64,000 bases of DNA, taken from NCBI GenBank assembly GCA_018716135.1, contig DVKG01000012.1, positions 255,315 to 319,314 of the forward strand, in the 5' to 3' direction. Under the pieces are notes generated by a model. It had not been told where the DNA came from. It was given only the letters and a program-made list of their open reading frames with translations, and ran no database searches. The translations under genes and the position numbers were made by a program. This document shows positions 26,342 through 35,227 of this stretch, piece by piece. Every line of letters begins with the position of its first letter. The first letter of the stretch is position 1. Source of the DNA: Scybalosoma faecavium (lineage in GTDB: Bacteria > Bacillota > Clostridia > Christensenellales > Christensenellaceae).

Positions 26342-28299
26342 GCGTTCGCCTCCTTAGCCGCCTGAGCATTTTTCTCAAATTCATCTTTTTTATTAAAGTT
26401 AGCATATTTGCTTATATACTGCCTGCGCGGATCTACGGCATCTCCCATAAGCGTAGATATTATTTCATCTGCCGCAGCCGCGTCCTCTATAGACACCTGC
26501 ACGAGCACTCTGTTATCCGGATTGAGAGTCGTCTCCCAAAGCTGATCTTTGTTCATCTCGCCCAGTCCTTTATACCGCTGTACCTCTGCGCCCCGCCCCA
26601 GCTTCTTCTTCGCCTCTGCGAGCTGCTTTTCCGTATGCGCGTACAAAGTTTGCTTTCCTTTTTTTATACCGTAAAGCGGTGGTTTCGCAATATAGACATG
26701 CCCGTTCAGCACGAGATCTTTGAAATACCTGAAGAAAAAAGTCAGGAGAATGGTGCGTATATGGGCGCCGTCCTGATCCGCATCCGAGAGAATTATTACC
26801 TTATGATATTTAAGATTCTCTATCTTAAACGACTTGTCAAAGCCTGCGCCGAGAGCAGTTATGATAGAGCGAAATTCTTCATTAGCGAGAACCTGTTCTA
26901 TTCTCTTTTTTTCCACATTCAGCGGCTTGCCTCTGAGCGGCAGAACAGCCTGGAACCTCCTATCTCGGCCCATCTTCGCACTTCCTCCCGCGCTGTCGCC
27001 CTCTACAATAAACAATTCGTTGAGCTCGCTCTTTCTGCCCGTGCAACTCGCCAGTTTGCCCACCAGAGGCGCGGCGTCCGCCTTGTTTTTTTCACGTTCC
27101 AGCTTCTTAGCCTTTTTCGCCGCCTCTCTGGATTTGGCAGCGACAAGCGCTTTCGCTGCAATTTTCGCACATGTGGCAGCGTTGCTCAGGTCTTCAAAAT
27201 ATGCGCCCAGACCTTCCTGAACCACCGCGTCTACGGCAGTTTTTGCCTCAGAATTGCCCAGCCGCGTCTTTGTCTGACCTTCAAACTGTACATTAGCCAT
27301 TTTGAGCGAAATAATAGCCGTCAGCCCCTCGCGGAAGTCCTCCCCTTCGAAAGACACTTTCTCTTTTACGGGGTTTCTTTTCAAATATTCGTTCATGACT
27401 TTTGTTATCGCCATACGCAGACCGGTCTCATGAGTTCCGCCTTCCGGCGTAGGTATGTTGTTGACGAAAGAATACATGTTTTCACTTTCATTCTGCACGT
27501 ATTGCAGAGCTACGCTGACCGCGACTCCGTTCTTTTCGCCCGATACTGCTATCGGCGTCTGGTTTATCGCCTGCTTATCCTTGTTTATATCCAGCAGGAA
27601 ATCGCTTATTCCTCCGTCGCATCGAAATACTTCTCTCTTTTTCCGTCCCTCTCTCTCGTCGCTGAGCGTTATTTCCACCCCTTCGACAAGATACGAGAGC
27701 TCTTTAAGCCTGCGCGCCACCTTATCAAAATTGATGTTCAGATCGTCAAATACGTCGGTATCCGCCAGATATGTTATTCTGGTTCCTCGTTTATTTGATT
27801 TGCCGACTTCCTTCAGCGGATACAATGGTTTCCCCGAGCGCAGTTTACCTTTCTCCATTACAGCGGCAAATTCCTGAACATAATGCTTCCCGCCAAAGAA
27901 CACCTCCGCCTTGAGCCATTTCGACAGCGCGTTTACAACACTCGCGCCGACGCCATGCAGTCCGCCGGAAAACGCATAATTGGAATTGTTGAATTTTCCT
28001 CCCGCATGCAGCTGAGTAAAAACAACCTCCACTCCGGATACCTTGAGCTCAGGATGAATGCCTACCGGAATGCCGCGGCCGTTGTCCTCTACGCATATGC
28101 TCCCGTCGTCGTGCAGCGTTATCGCTATTTTATCCGCATATTTGTTCGCCGCCTCGTCTATAGCGTTGTCTACTATTTCCCAGAGCATATGGTGCAGTCC
28201 GCGCGAGCCTGTCGAGCCTATGTACATGCCCGGGCGTTTGCGCACTGCGTCCAATCCTTCCAAAACTTGTATATCTGAGGCTGTATATGTTTTTGCCAT
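26338..28299 (-). CDS. parE: Type IIA DNA topoisomerase subunit B (ParE/GyrB family)
   Basis: 653 residues, ATPase subunit. GHKL ATPase motifs are EIVDNAIDEA, EDNGRGIPV and SGGLHGVGASVVNALS; the TOPRIM domain has VEGDSAGGSAK, LPLRGKPLNVEK and SDADQDGAH; it ends with QRYKGLGEMN and DPRRQYI. A Lys-rich insert after SREAAKK resembles ParE. The ATG at 28299 is chosen because GGAGG is 4 bases upstream and the family starts with MAKTYTASDIQVLEGLDAVR-like sequence. Promoter at 28356-28385 and a palindrome at 28333-28347. The GyrB alternative is open; see the subunit A entry. Confidence 0.86.
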   Translation of the reverse strand: MAKTYTASDIQVLEGLDAVRKRPGMYIGSTGSRGLHHMLWEIVDNAIDEAANKYADKIAITLHDDGSICVEDNGRGIPVGIHPELKVSGVEVVFTQLHAGGKFNNSNYAFSGGLHGVGASVVNALSKWLKAEVFFGGKHYVQEFAAVMEKGKLRSGKPLYPLKEVGKSNKRGTRITYLADTDVFDDLNINFDKVARRLKELSYLVEGVEITLSDEREGRKKREVFRCDGGISDFLLDINKDKQAINQTPIAVSGEKNGVAVSVALQYVQNESENMYSFVNNIPTPEGGTHETGLRMAITKVMNEYLKRNPVKEKVSFEGEDFREGLTAIISLKMANVQFEGQTKTRLGNSEAKTAVDAVVQEGLGAYFEDLSNAATCAKIAAKALVAAKSREAAKKAKKLEREKNKADAAPLVGKLASCTGRKSELNELFIVEGDSAGGSAKMGRDRRFQAVLPLRGKPLNVEKKRIEQVLANEEFRSIITALGAGFDKSFKIENLKYHKVIILSDADQDGAHIRTILLTFFFRYFKDLVLNGHVYIAKPPLYGIKKGKQTLYAHTEKQLAEAKKKLGRGAEVQRYKGLGEMNKDQLWETTLNPDNRVLVQVSIEDAAAADEIISTLMGDAVDPRRQYISKYANFNKKDEFEKNAQAAKEANA

Positions 28300-28332
28300 C
28301 ATACCTCCTGCTTTATTCATCAGATTAGAATT

Positions 28333-28347
28333 ATGCAGAGTCTGCAT
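28333..28347. promoter_or_regulatory. 15-base palindrome at the parE transcription start
   Basis: ATGCAGA-G-TCTGCAT, perfect seven-base arms. It covers roughly +2 to +16 of the predicted parE transcript, so it could be an operator or a 5' stem-loop. The arm sequence TCTGCAT also occurs in the spoIIE terminator stem. Confidence 0.35.
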
Positions 28348-28355
28348 ATCGTGTT

Positions 28356-28385
28356 ATTATACATCTTTTTCCGCATTACATTCAA
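28356..28385 (-). promoter_or_regulatory. parE promoter
   Basis: Minus strand TTGAAT, 18-bp spacer, TATAAT. It overlaps the 3' end of the small open frame 28357-28503. Confidence 0.6.
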
Positions 28386-28503
28386 GTGCGAATTCATACG
28401 GAATACTCATTCTGTTTAATCCGCACTCAGCTTTTGCCATATAGCCACATTTATTTTGGCGTATTTTCTCCAAGGCAATGACGTAATCGTTTCGCTTTTT
28501 CAT
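28357..28503 (-). CDS. Possible 48-residue protein upstream of parE
   Basis: ATG 28503 to TAA 28357, 48 codons, beginning MKKRNDYVIALEKIRQNK and ending ECNAEKDV. A weak AGGG site lies ~8 bases upstream. The composition is protein-like (amphipathic, Lys/Glu-rich) and it fills the otherwise empty 28300-28540 stretch between the spoIIE terminator and parE. No promoter of its own is clear, and its end overlaps the parE promoter. I recognise no family. It could be a real small protein, a gene remnant, or chance. Confidence 0.3.
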   Translation of the reverse strand: MKKRNDYVIALEKIRQNKCGYMAKAECGLNRMSIPYEFALECNAEKDV

Positions 28504-28544
28504 AAAGCAGCCCTATCTCTCTATGAGCCGTAAGTATTTCTCGA

Positions 28545-28579
28545 TAAAAAAGCTCTGCATTCCTTTTATGAATGCAGAG
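28545..28579 (-). terminator. spoIIE terminator
   Basis: Perfect ten-base-pair stem (CTCTGCATTC/GAATGCAGAG), seven-base loop, then CTTTTTT on the minus strand. Confidence 0.85.
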
Positions 28580-28639
28580 TTTACTCTAATATAGTTTTTT
28601 ATATTCATGATGTGTTTTTCTATAGCCACATCATAGATC

Positions 28640-30985
28640 TCAGGCGGATTTGTTAATTCTGGTCACCATCACTGTCATATCGTCTTTGTTTTTCCCTTTG
28701 CTGCATTCTACCGCCATCTCTAAAATTGCATCAGCTATTTCCTGTGTGTTTCTCAACATAGAAGCTGCCATCATAAGCTCAAACATATCCTCATCCATGC
28801 TCTCCAAATCCGCAATTCCGTCAGTAAACATAACTATCAGATCTTCATTTTGCAAATCTACTTCTGTCTTTTGCGGTTTAAATTCCTCCAAAATCCCTAT
28901 GGGCAAAGAGCCCGAATGTATTTTCTTTGCAGACTCTCCACGTATAATATATGAATGAGGCGCCCCTATCTTAGTAAAATCAGCCTTTCCCGTATGCAGA
29001 TTTATCATACATAAATCCATTGTAGAGAAATTATCCTCACTGCTGGATAATATAAGCAGTTTATTTATGGCGTCCAATATTGTCTTTTCGTCAAATCCTG
29101 CGCTGTAGAAATCCTCCATGAGAGACACCGCCGACTCGCTTTCTTTTGCGGCTCGCTCCCCCGTGCCCATTCCATCGCACAGCAGCAGCATAAATCTGCC
29201 GTCAGGCAGAGGATAAGCAGCGTGAGCATCTCCCGAAACCTTGCTCCCTTCTTTAGATGCACAGGATATGCCGGTGCTCAGTCCAAACTTCTTTGCCTGT
29301 TCAAATCTAAGACGGCACGTTTTAGACGATCCGCACGAAGCTGTATTTTTGACATGCGTCATAGGCCTGCCGCAAACCTCACTTATAACTTTTTTTATTC
29401 TGTTTTCACACAAGTCTTTTCCGCCGCACGAACGAACTTTCAAATCGACGGCAATAGCTCCGCCGTGTACTTCGGCGCAAACCTCGCTTACGTCCACAGC
29501 CGCCCCGTCCAGCGCACATCTCAGAGCATCCTCCAGCTCCGGTTTAAACTCCAGCTCAGTCTGAACCTCGTTCGAAAGGCTGCCTATAACGCGAGAAACC
29601 CCCATGAGCTGCTCGCCGACTATAGCTCGGCTCTCTTCAACACGTTCCTCCAGCCTGCGGTTTGTAAGATAGTCCGCGAAAAGCCTGCGCGCCGACGCCA
29701 AAACGCGCTGAGGATACAGGCATTTTTTCGCAAGCCCCTGCGGCATGTCCTTCTCCACAAGATTGGGATTTTTCTGATATCTATCAAAAAGCTTGTGCAT
29801 TTGCGTTAGTGTTTTATCAAAATCCTTGTCCCAGCAATTTTTATAACACATGCAGTTTGCGCAAGCACTCTCAGGTATCCCCGCCAGCATATAGGATATA
29901 CTGCGAACCTTATTTTTTTCCGACATGCTCGAGAACACCTTCGACGCATTTGCGAAAACAGCCGACATTTCCTTCAGCCTGCCCACGGTCAGCTGCTTAA
30001 AACGCTCAAAATGCAGCGTCTGCTCATATGTTCTGAGCAGATTTGCGTCCACATATCTGCCCAGCTTTTCAGAGAAAGATTTGGGCGTAAACATGAATCC
30101 GATAAGAGCTATCGTGCTGTCTATAAAAGGCAGCGCGCTCCTAAAGCCGTATCCAAGATAGAACGATACTATTATATTCATCGAGAAAAACGCTGCGGCC
30201 GAGCCCAGCTTTTTTAATTTGCGCACAGCCCCCGCCGACAAGCCGCATATGGCCAACGACGCCATTATTTGCGTATCCGCTCCCGTTATTGCACACGCGA
30301 AGCCCAGCGCCGCGCCGACCGCAGCGCCTATCCCCGCTCCTCCGAGATATGCAGCCAGAACAGTTATATAAGACGCCGCGATAGTACGCAGGTATACTCC
30401 TGCAATATTCAGCTCTCCGACGCCCAAAACCGCAAGCAGCGTCACCAACGCAACGCTTACAATTTCCTCATCCGTGAGCACCACGCGGACACGTCTCTGA
30501 GAAAAAAGCTTGACCACACTGTTCATGACCAGTACCATCAGCATACACACGCACATTTCTATTGCAGAAGAAACAATAGACAACAAAAGCATCATTTTAA
30601 ACGCGATTGTACATATTGGATACGCAGCGAGTATCGTAATTATAGCCATTCTGGGCTGGAGCTCTATTTTCAGTGCAGTCATCACTATCATAGACGCAGA
30701 ACAAAGCCCTACGATCGCGAAACTGAACGCAGGATTATCCATCTGAAGTATGAATGTCGCCAAAGACGCCAAAACTCCGGCAAGCGCCATAAACGGATTT
30801 ATAGTCTGCGCGTTCAGAAAAGACATAAGCACAAAAGCTGCTCCGAAAGGCCATATTCCGCCCGAAATGCTCACCCTGCCTATAAGGAACGCCGCGGCGA
30901 AAACACCCCCGAGCCTTAATGCACCGCGCATGGTTACGCCAAGCTGAGCTTCCTCCGGCTTATTTTGTCTCTTAATCTGTGCCAT
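28640..30985 (-). CDS. spoIIE: Stage II sporulation protein E (membrane PP2C phosphatase)
   Basis: 781 residues. The N-terminal ~310 residues hold about ten hydrophobic helices. A regulatory middle follows, with a Cys cluster ACANCMCYKNCWD. The C-terminal PP2C phosphatase (~570-781) has LLLCDGMGTGERAAKES, STMDLCMINLHTG, GAPHSYIIR and MFTDGIADLES. SpoIIE sits at the asymmetric septum and dephosphorylates SpoIIAA to release sigma-F in the forespore. The start has GGAGG 6 bases upstream. It has its own Spo0A-type promoter (31035-31089) and a strong terminator, so it is monocistronic. Confidence 0.95.
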   Translation of the reverse strand: MAQIKRQNKPEEAQLGVTMRGALRLGGVFAAAFLIGRVSISGGIWPFGAAFVLMSFLNAQTINPFMALAGVLASLATFILQMDNPAFSFAIVGLCSASMIVMTALKIELQPRMAIITILAAYPICTIAFKMMLLLSIVSSAIEMCVCMLMVLVMNSVVKLFSQRRVRVVLTDEEIVSVALVTLLAVLGVGELNIAGVYLRTIAASYITVLAAYLGGAGIGAAVGAALGFACAITGADTQIMASLAICGLSAGAVRKLKKLGSAAAFFSMNIIVSFYLGYGFRSALPFIDSTIALIGFMFTPKSFSEKLGRYVDANLLRTYEQTLHFERFKQLTVGRLKEMSAVFANASKVFSSMSEKNKVRSISYMLAGIPESACANCMCYKNCWDKDFDKTLTQMHKLFDRYQKNPNLVEKDMPQGLAKKCLYPQRVLASARRLFADYLTNRRLEERVEESRAIVGEQLMGVSRVIGSLSNEVQTELEFKPELEDALRCALDGAAVDVSEVCAEVHGGAIAVDLKVRSCGGKDLCENRIKKVISEVCGRPMTHVKNTASCGSSKTCRLRFEQAKKFGLSTGISCASKEGSKVSGDAHAAYPLPDGRFMLLLCDGMGTGERAAKESESAVSLMEDFYSAGFDEKTILDAINKLLILSSSEDNFSTMDLCMINLHTGKADFTKIGAPHSYIIRGESAKKIHSGSLPIGILEEFKPQKTEVDLQNEDLIVMFTDGIADLESMDEDMFELMMAASMLRNTQEIADAILEMAVECSKGKNKDDMTVMVTRINKSA

Positions 30986-31034
30986 ACATCATAATCCTCC
31001 GATATGCTTTAGTTTCCGATTATCGGCAGAATTA

Positions 31035-31089
31035 ATTATATATGTACCGCTGTGCGTAAAGTGTCATTCAGCGCGCAGTATGTTCGACA
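31035..31089 (-). promoter_or_regulatory. spoIIE promoter with 21-bp spacing and a Spo0A box
   Basis: Minus strand ATGACA (31067-31062), 21-bp spacer, TATAAT (31040-31035), and upstream TGTCGAA (31089-31083), centred near -58. Sigma-A promoters with about 21-22-bp spacing that need Spo0A binding at TGNCGAA boxes are known for spoIIE and spoIIG in Bacillus subtilis. Confidence 0.65.
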
Positions 31090-31194
31090 TATACCATCGA
31101 ATACGCACTGTTTTTGCCGTATCCGTTTTTTGTTTGTTGATTAACCTTTCCGTATCGCTCACAGTTTATTTTCTGTTTCTATTCTCTCAAAATG

Positions 31195-31246
31195 AAAAAA
31201 CAGAACAAAGTCTGCAATACAATGCGTAAACCCTGCTCTGTTTTTG
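31195..31246 (-). terminator. Terminator after the methyltransferase gene
   Basis: Long stem beginning AAAAACAGA/TCTGTTTTT, extended by further G-U-containing pairs, with a ~28-base loop; TTTTTT follows on the minus strand. Confidence 0.65.
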
Positions 31247-31264
31247 TTTTATCATCAATTTTAT

Positions 31265-32836
31265 TTACTTGTTTTTTAAAACAAACATGCTCGGATGCAG
31301 CCCGCCGGCGCTGAATGTACACTTGTCCTCCAGCTCCATACTCTCCGGCTGCAGCTCTGCAAGAAGCTTTTTTTCATGCGTAAAAAGGAACGCGACCCCG
31401 TCTTTTTTAAGCATTTTCGTCAAATTTCTCAAAAACGCCGCGTACAAAGATCTGTTCTCATCATGCGACCCGACCCGCAGTCCAAACGGCATGTTGCATA
31501 TTACCTCATCGAATTTATCTCGGAACGGCGATCCCGCATTTTTGATGAGAAAATGAGCTCCCGTCTTGGCGTTTCGCTCGTTTTGCCGAGCTGCTCTCAG
31601 CGCATCTGAATTAATATCCGTACCCGTGAGAGACGCATAGGAGTATTTTGCTCTTTCAAAAAGCATCGTTCCTGCTCCGCAAAACGGATCCAGCACATCA
31701 GCCTTTTCTTTCAAATAAGGCTTTATAAATCTCATACAGCTCGCCGCCACGGCAGGATGAATACTCGCGCTTATCGCGTCGGTACGATACTGGAAACGCC
31801 CGTCCAGCTTAGGCGCAGGCGCAGCCCCCAGATAAGCCTTTTCTCTCGTCAGCAAAAGCCGGACGGAAAAAGCATAGTTTGAAGGGCTGTTTATAAGCCC
31901 GCGAGGCAGAAGCTCCGCGGCTATCTCAGACGACACCTTGCTCCTGAGCTGCTGTGTAGTCTGACTGTTCAAAGACTGAACGTCTACGCGAAATCTCAAC
32001 TCACCTTCGCCATACATTGTACGTATCAAATCTTCAAACCCGCCGCTTTTCGCCGCCCGCACCGCCGCATTCATAGTATCGAAGACGCCGTACAGCACAT
32101 TCATATCATAAAAAGACCGCGCGACATAAAGGCTGCTCAGCTTCGGAACATTCTTCACGCTGACAAAGCCATTCAGCGCTTTATGCAGACTTACGCTGTA
32201 GCCCAGCGCTTTCAGCTCCTCGGCCGTCACCTTTGCCGACGGACAGCGCAGAAGAATTTCATTTTTTTCAGGCAGAGCTTTTACCTTAACGTCCGTATCT
32301 TCCCCTCCGCGCAAAGAGGATATTGCTTTTGAGAGAGCCGCAGCCTGCTCGCGTATATGCTTCTCGCTGCAATCAGACGGCAGAACATAATCCGTAAGCG
32401 CTGTTATCGCGGCGGGAGTACGTTTGGCGTTGCCAATGGCGAGTATAATCGAAGGGCGCACAAACTCCGTCCCCTCCGTATTCAAAGCTTCTATCAGCTC
32501 GGAGCAAAATTCATCAGGCTTCAGATTCCCCAATAGCTGAGCTGCGCTCTTACGAACCTTTGGATCTGAGTTCTTGAGCATTCCGGCTGTCTTTTCTCTC
32601 TGCAAATCCATATAATGGCTGATAAGCTCTCCCGAAGCCTTAGACGAGGACAAGTCGCAAAGAGCGCGAGCCGCCGCACGGGCGTTTTTCCCTCCGGCAG
32701 TCGCCATGCTCATCAGTCTGCCTATCCCCGCTCGGGTAGCGTAAGGCGCGAGGCCCTCGCGTCTCGCCGCAGGAGACGCCTCTGCGAGAGACGCCAGCAC
32801 TCTCTCCAGCTTGCTTAAATCTACGTTTTCTGTCAT
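31265..32836 (-). CDS. HEAT-repeat protein fused to a THUMP/TrmN-like RNA guanine-N2 methyltransferase
   Basis: 523 residues. Residues 1-~170 are helical and Ala-rich with HEAT-like repeats (PKVRKSAAQLLGNLKP, VRPSIILAIGNA). Residues ~190-330 look like an RNA-binding region. The C-terminal SAM domain (~340-523) has HPAVAASCMRF, DPFCGAGTMLFERA, GTDINSDAL and the catalytic NMPFGLR (N-x-P-F), as in Trm14/TrmN and RlmL-type m2G enzymes. The target is unknown; tRNA is a guess. It is co-transcribed with murG (16-bp gap). The HEAT fusion is unusual for the family. Confidence 0.75.
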   Translation of the reverse strand: MTENVDLSKLERVLASLAEASPAARREGLAPYATRAGIGRLMSMATAGGKNARAAARALCDLSSSKASGELISHYMDLQREKTAGMLKNSDPKVRKSAAQLLGNLKPDEFCSELIEALNTEGTEFVRPSIILAIGNAKRTPAAITALTDYVLPSDCSEKHIREQAAALSKAISSLRGGEDTDVKVKALPEKNEILLRCPSAKVTAEELKALGYSVSLHKALNGFVSVKNVPKLSSLYVARSFYDMNVLYGVFDTMNAAVRAAKSGGFEDLIRTMYGEGELRFRVDVQSLNSQTTQQLRSKVSSEIAAELLPRGLINSPSNYAFSVRLLLTREKAYLGAAPAPKLDGRFQYRTDAISASIHPAVAASCMRFIKPYLKEKADVLDPFCGAGTMLFERAKYSYASLTGTDINSDALRAARQNERNAKTGAHFLIKNAGSPFRDKFDEVICNMPFGLRVGSHDENRSLYAAFLRNLTKMLKKDGVAFLFTHEKKLLAELQPESMELEDKCTFSAGGLHPSMFVLKNK

Positions 32837-32852
32837 GTAATTTCCTTTGCAA

Positions 32853-33944
32853 TTATTTTGCGTGCTTTGGTTCGCCTTTTTCCCTCACGCATGAGTATAT
32901 CTCTCGCAGTACGTTTTCTGTGCCGTTGGATATTCCGCTGTCCATCATAGCCTTTTTCAGCTCGCCGGATCTGCGGTTCAGCTCATCCAGACTGTCGCGC
33001 AGAGTTTCCGGCGTTATATCCGATTGCTGTAAAACTAAACTGAATCCCTTGCTCTCGAAATAATTAGCATTCAGTATTTGGTCGCCTCTGCTCGCCTCCT
33101 TGGGCAGAGGAACGAGAAGAGCAGGTATGTTCAGTGCAAGTATTTCAAATATAGCGTTAGCTCCCGCGCGAGAAAGCATCAGGTCTGTCGCAGCGAATAT
33201 ATCCGGCAGCTCCTCGCTTACAAATTCGTACTGTCTATACCCCGCTTTCCCTTCCAGGGCATTATTCAATTTGTCGGCGCCGCGTATATGAGCGATGTCG
33301 TATTTCTCAAGAAGATCGTCAATTATGGCGTCTACCGCATCGTTGACCGCCTGCGCTCCGAGACTGCCTCCCATGATGAGCAGGACGGGCTTTTCCCCTG
33401 AGAAGCCGAGAAAATTCAATCCGCGCGCTCTGTCTCCGTCGAAAAGCTCGCCTCGCACCGGCGCTCCCGTGACCACCGCGCCGCCTTCCACATGCTTGGC
33501 CGCCGCTTCAAAAGCCACCAATACCTTGCTGGCTTTTGGTATTGCCAGACGGTTGGCAAGACCCGGAGTATAATCCGATTCGTGCAGCACAACGGGGGCG
33601 CCGCAGCTCTTCGCCGCAAACACCACCGGAACGGTCACAAACCCGCCTTTTGAAAATACGACGTCCGGTTTAATCTGTTTCATGAGCTTTTTCGCCTGAA
33701 AATACCCGGCCGCTATCTTAAACGGATCTACAAAATTCTTAAAACTAAAATAACGTCTCAGTTTTCCCGCGCTGATAGAGTAATACTTCAGGCCGGCTTT
33801 TGTAATTATATCTCTTTCTATTCCGTCTTTTGTGCCTATATAGTATATATCAAATCCGTCCTTTTCCAGCTCAGGTACCAGCGCAAGATTAGGCGTTACA
33901 TGACCTGCGCTCCCCCCGCCCGTAAGTACGATTCTCTTAGACAT
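32853..33944 (-). CDS. murG: UDP-GlcNAc:undecaprenyl-PP-MurNAc-pentapeptide GlcNAc transferase
   Basis: 363 residues, GT28 family. It makes lipid II from lipid I at the inner membrane face. G-loop GGGSAGHVTPNLAL at the N terminus; HESDYTPGLANRL; second glycine-rich loop GGSLGAQAVN; SRAGANAIFEILALNIPALLVPLP with the UDP-GlcNAc-binding acidic residues. The start is ATG 33944 (GGAGAGG 7 bases upstream), not the in-frame codon at 33962. It lies outside a dcw cluster, as is common in clostridia with an isolated murG. Confidence 0.95.
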   Translation of the reverse strand: MSKRIVLTGGGSAGHVTPNLALVPELEKDGFDIYYIGTKDGIERDIITKAGLKYYSISAGKLRRYFSFKNFVDPFKIAAGYFQAKKLMKQIKPDVVFSKGGFVTVPVVFAAKSCGAPVVLHESDYTPGLANRLAIPKASKVLVAFEAAAKHVEGGAVVTGAPVRGELFDGDRARGLNFLGFSGEKPVLLIMGGSLGAQAVNDAVDAIIDDLLEKYDIAHIRGADKLNNALEGKAGYRQYEFVSEELPDIFAATDLMLSRAGANAIFEILALNIPALLVPLPKEASRGDQILNANYFESKGFSLVLQQSDITPETLRDSLDELNRRSGELKKAMMDSGISNGTENVLREIYSCVREKGEPKHAK

Positions 33945-33982
33945 ATTAACCTCTCCAATCATAGTAGCTTAAACCACGTCTT

Positions 33983-34011
33983 ATCATACCATAATATTCA
34001 TCAGGATGCAA
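33983..34011 (-). promoter_or_regulatory. murG operon promoter
   Basis: Minus strand TTGCAT, 17-bp spacer, TATGAT, about 40 bases before the start codon, lying between the MFS stop and murG. Confidence 0.5.
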
Positions 34012-34026
34012 AATGCGTACAGCTTT

Positions 34027-35187
34027 TTAAACTTCATATTTAAACTTTTTTCTTCCCAAGGCATAGACCGCAAGCCCGGCAGGTATCGTCGCCAAAAATA
34101 CCGGAAAAAAATACTCCGCGTCTAAATATTCAAAAAGTACTCCGCCGAGAGTCGGGCCGAAGGTCAGACCTAAATCCAGCCCTACGTAATATGTGCTGTT
34201 CGCAAGCCCTCGCCGCCCTTCTCCCGCAAGCAATATCGCCGTAGATTGGCACACAGAGCACATTATGCCGTATCCTCCCGCCATAAACGCCGCTGCTATA
34301 AACATGCCCGCATTGCTCTGCATTACGCTGAGCGAGATTATCGCTCCCGCCGCGCAGATCGAGCTCCCCAGCAGAAAAACCACAAAAGGAAGCTTGTCAA
34401 AAAGGTTTTTGAGAGAAAATCGAAGTATCAGCAGCACAGCCGCATAAGCCGGGAAAAAAAAGCTTATATTAACAGACAGCCCGCGTACTTCTGCATAGCT
34501 GACCAAAAACGACTGCGTAGCGCAGTACGGTATTGTGAACAGCATTACTATCAAGGCGACGGGCAGCACGTTCTTGTCTATAACTTGCAGCCTGCGTTTC
34601 TCTTCTGTTCGGATCGAGGGCTCCGGTTCGCCTTTGTCCTTGACAAACTGTATTATTACAACAGTCAGCAAAGAAAATGAAGCCGCCACTGCAAAAGCCG
34701 GTCTGTATCCTATCGCCTGATAAATACTCACGCCTATCGCGGGAGCTACCGCCATCCCCAGTGCATTTATCGCGCCGTAAACTCCCATGCCCGAGCCTAT
34801 TTTATCTCTGGGAAGCATGTTCGACACCCATGTAGACATACAGACCGAGCAGCACGCAAAGCCTATGCCGTTTACTATCCTCGCCGCAACCACGACCGCC
34901 GGATTCGGCGCGGCAATATACCCTACGCACGCCAAAAGCATCAATCCCGCCCCTACAAACGCCAGCTTATATTTACTCAGCTTATCCGCGAGATTCCCTG
35001 CGATCGGACGGCAAAGCAAAGAACACAAATACATTATTCCGCCTATCATCCCCATAAGCGCCGCGTCCGTACCCAAATCTGACGAAAAGCCCGTTATCAA
35101 CGGAGTCACAAGCATAGGGCTTGACATATAGAAAAAGCTCGCCGCTAATACCAGTATTATATCTTTTGTGTATACACGCTGTTTCAT
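34027..35187 (-). CDS. Major facilitator superfamily transporter (drug-efflux type)
   Basis: 386 residues with about twelve hydrophobic helices. The loop after helix 2 has RPIAGNLADKLSKYKL, equivalent to the MFS motif A, and the fifth-helix region carries GAINALGMAVAPAIGV, similar to motif C of drug/H+ antiporters. The substrate is unknown. It is preceded by a MarR-family gene on the same strand across a repeat element, so it is probably the regulated exporter of that operon. The ATG has GAGGT 6 bases upstream. Confidence 0.85.
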   Translation of the reverse strand: MKQRVYTKDIILVLAASFFYMSSPMLVTPLITGFSSDLGTDAALMGMIGGIMYLCSLLCRPIAGNLADKLSKYKLAFVGAGLMLLACVGYIAAPNPAVVVAARIVNGIGFACCSVCMSTWVSNMLPRDKIGSGMGVYGAINALGMAVAPAIGVSIYQAIGYRPAFAVAASFSLLTVVIIQFVKDKGEPEPSIRTEEKRRLQVIDKNVLPVALIVMLFTIPYCATQSFLVSYAEVRGLSVNISFFFPAYAAVLLILRFSLKNLFDKLPFVVFLLGSSICAAGAIISLSVMQSNAGMFIAAAFMAGGYGIMCSVCQSTAILLAGEGRRGLANSTYYVGLDLGLTFGPTLGGVLFEYLDAEYFFPVFLATIPAGLAVYALGRKKFKYEV

Positions 35188-35227
35188 CTCTACCTCTTAA
35201 ATAATACTCAAAAGCCATTTTGAGTTC

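Noticed and set aside
26323..27798. Long plus-strand open frame (~491 codons) opposite parE
   Set aside because: Fully antisense to a gene with intact topoisomerase motifs; very His/Arg/Tyr-rich, no family resemblance.
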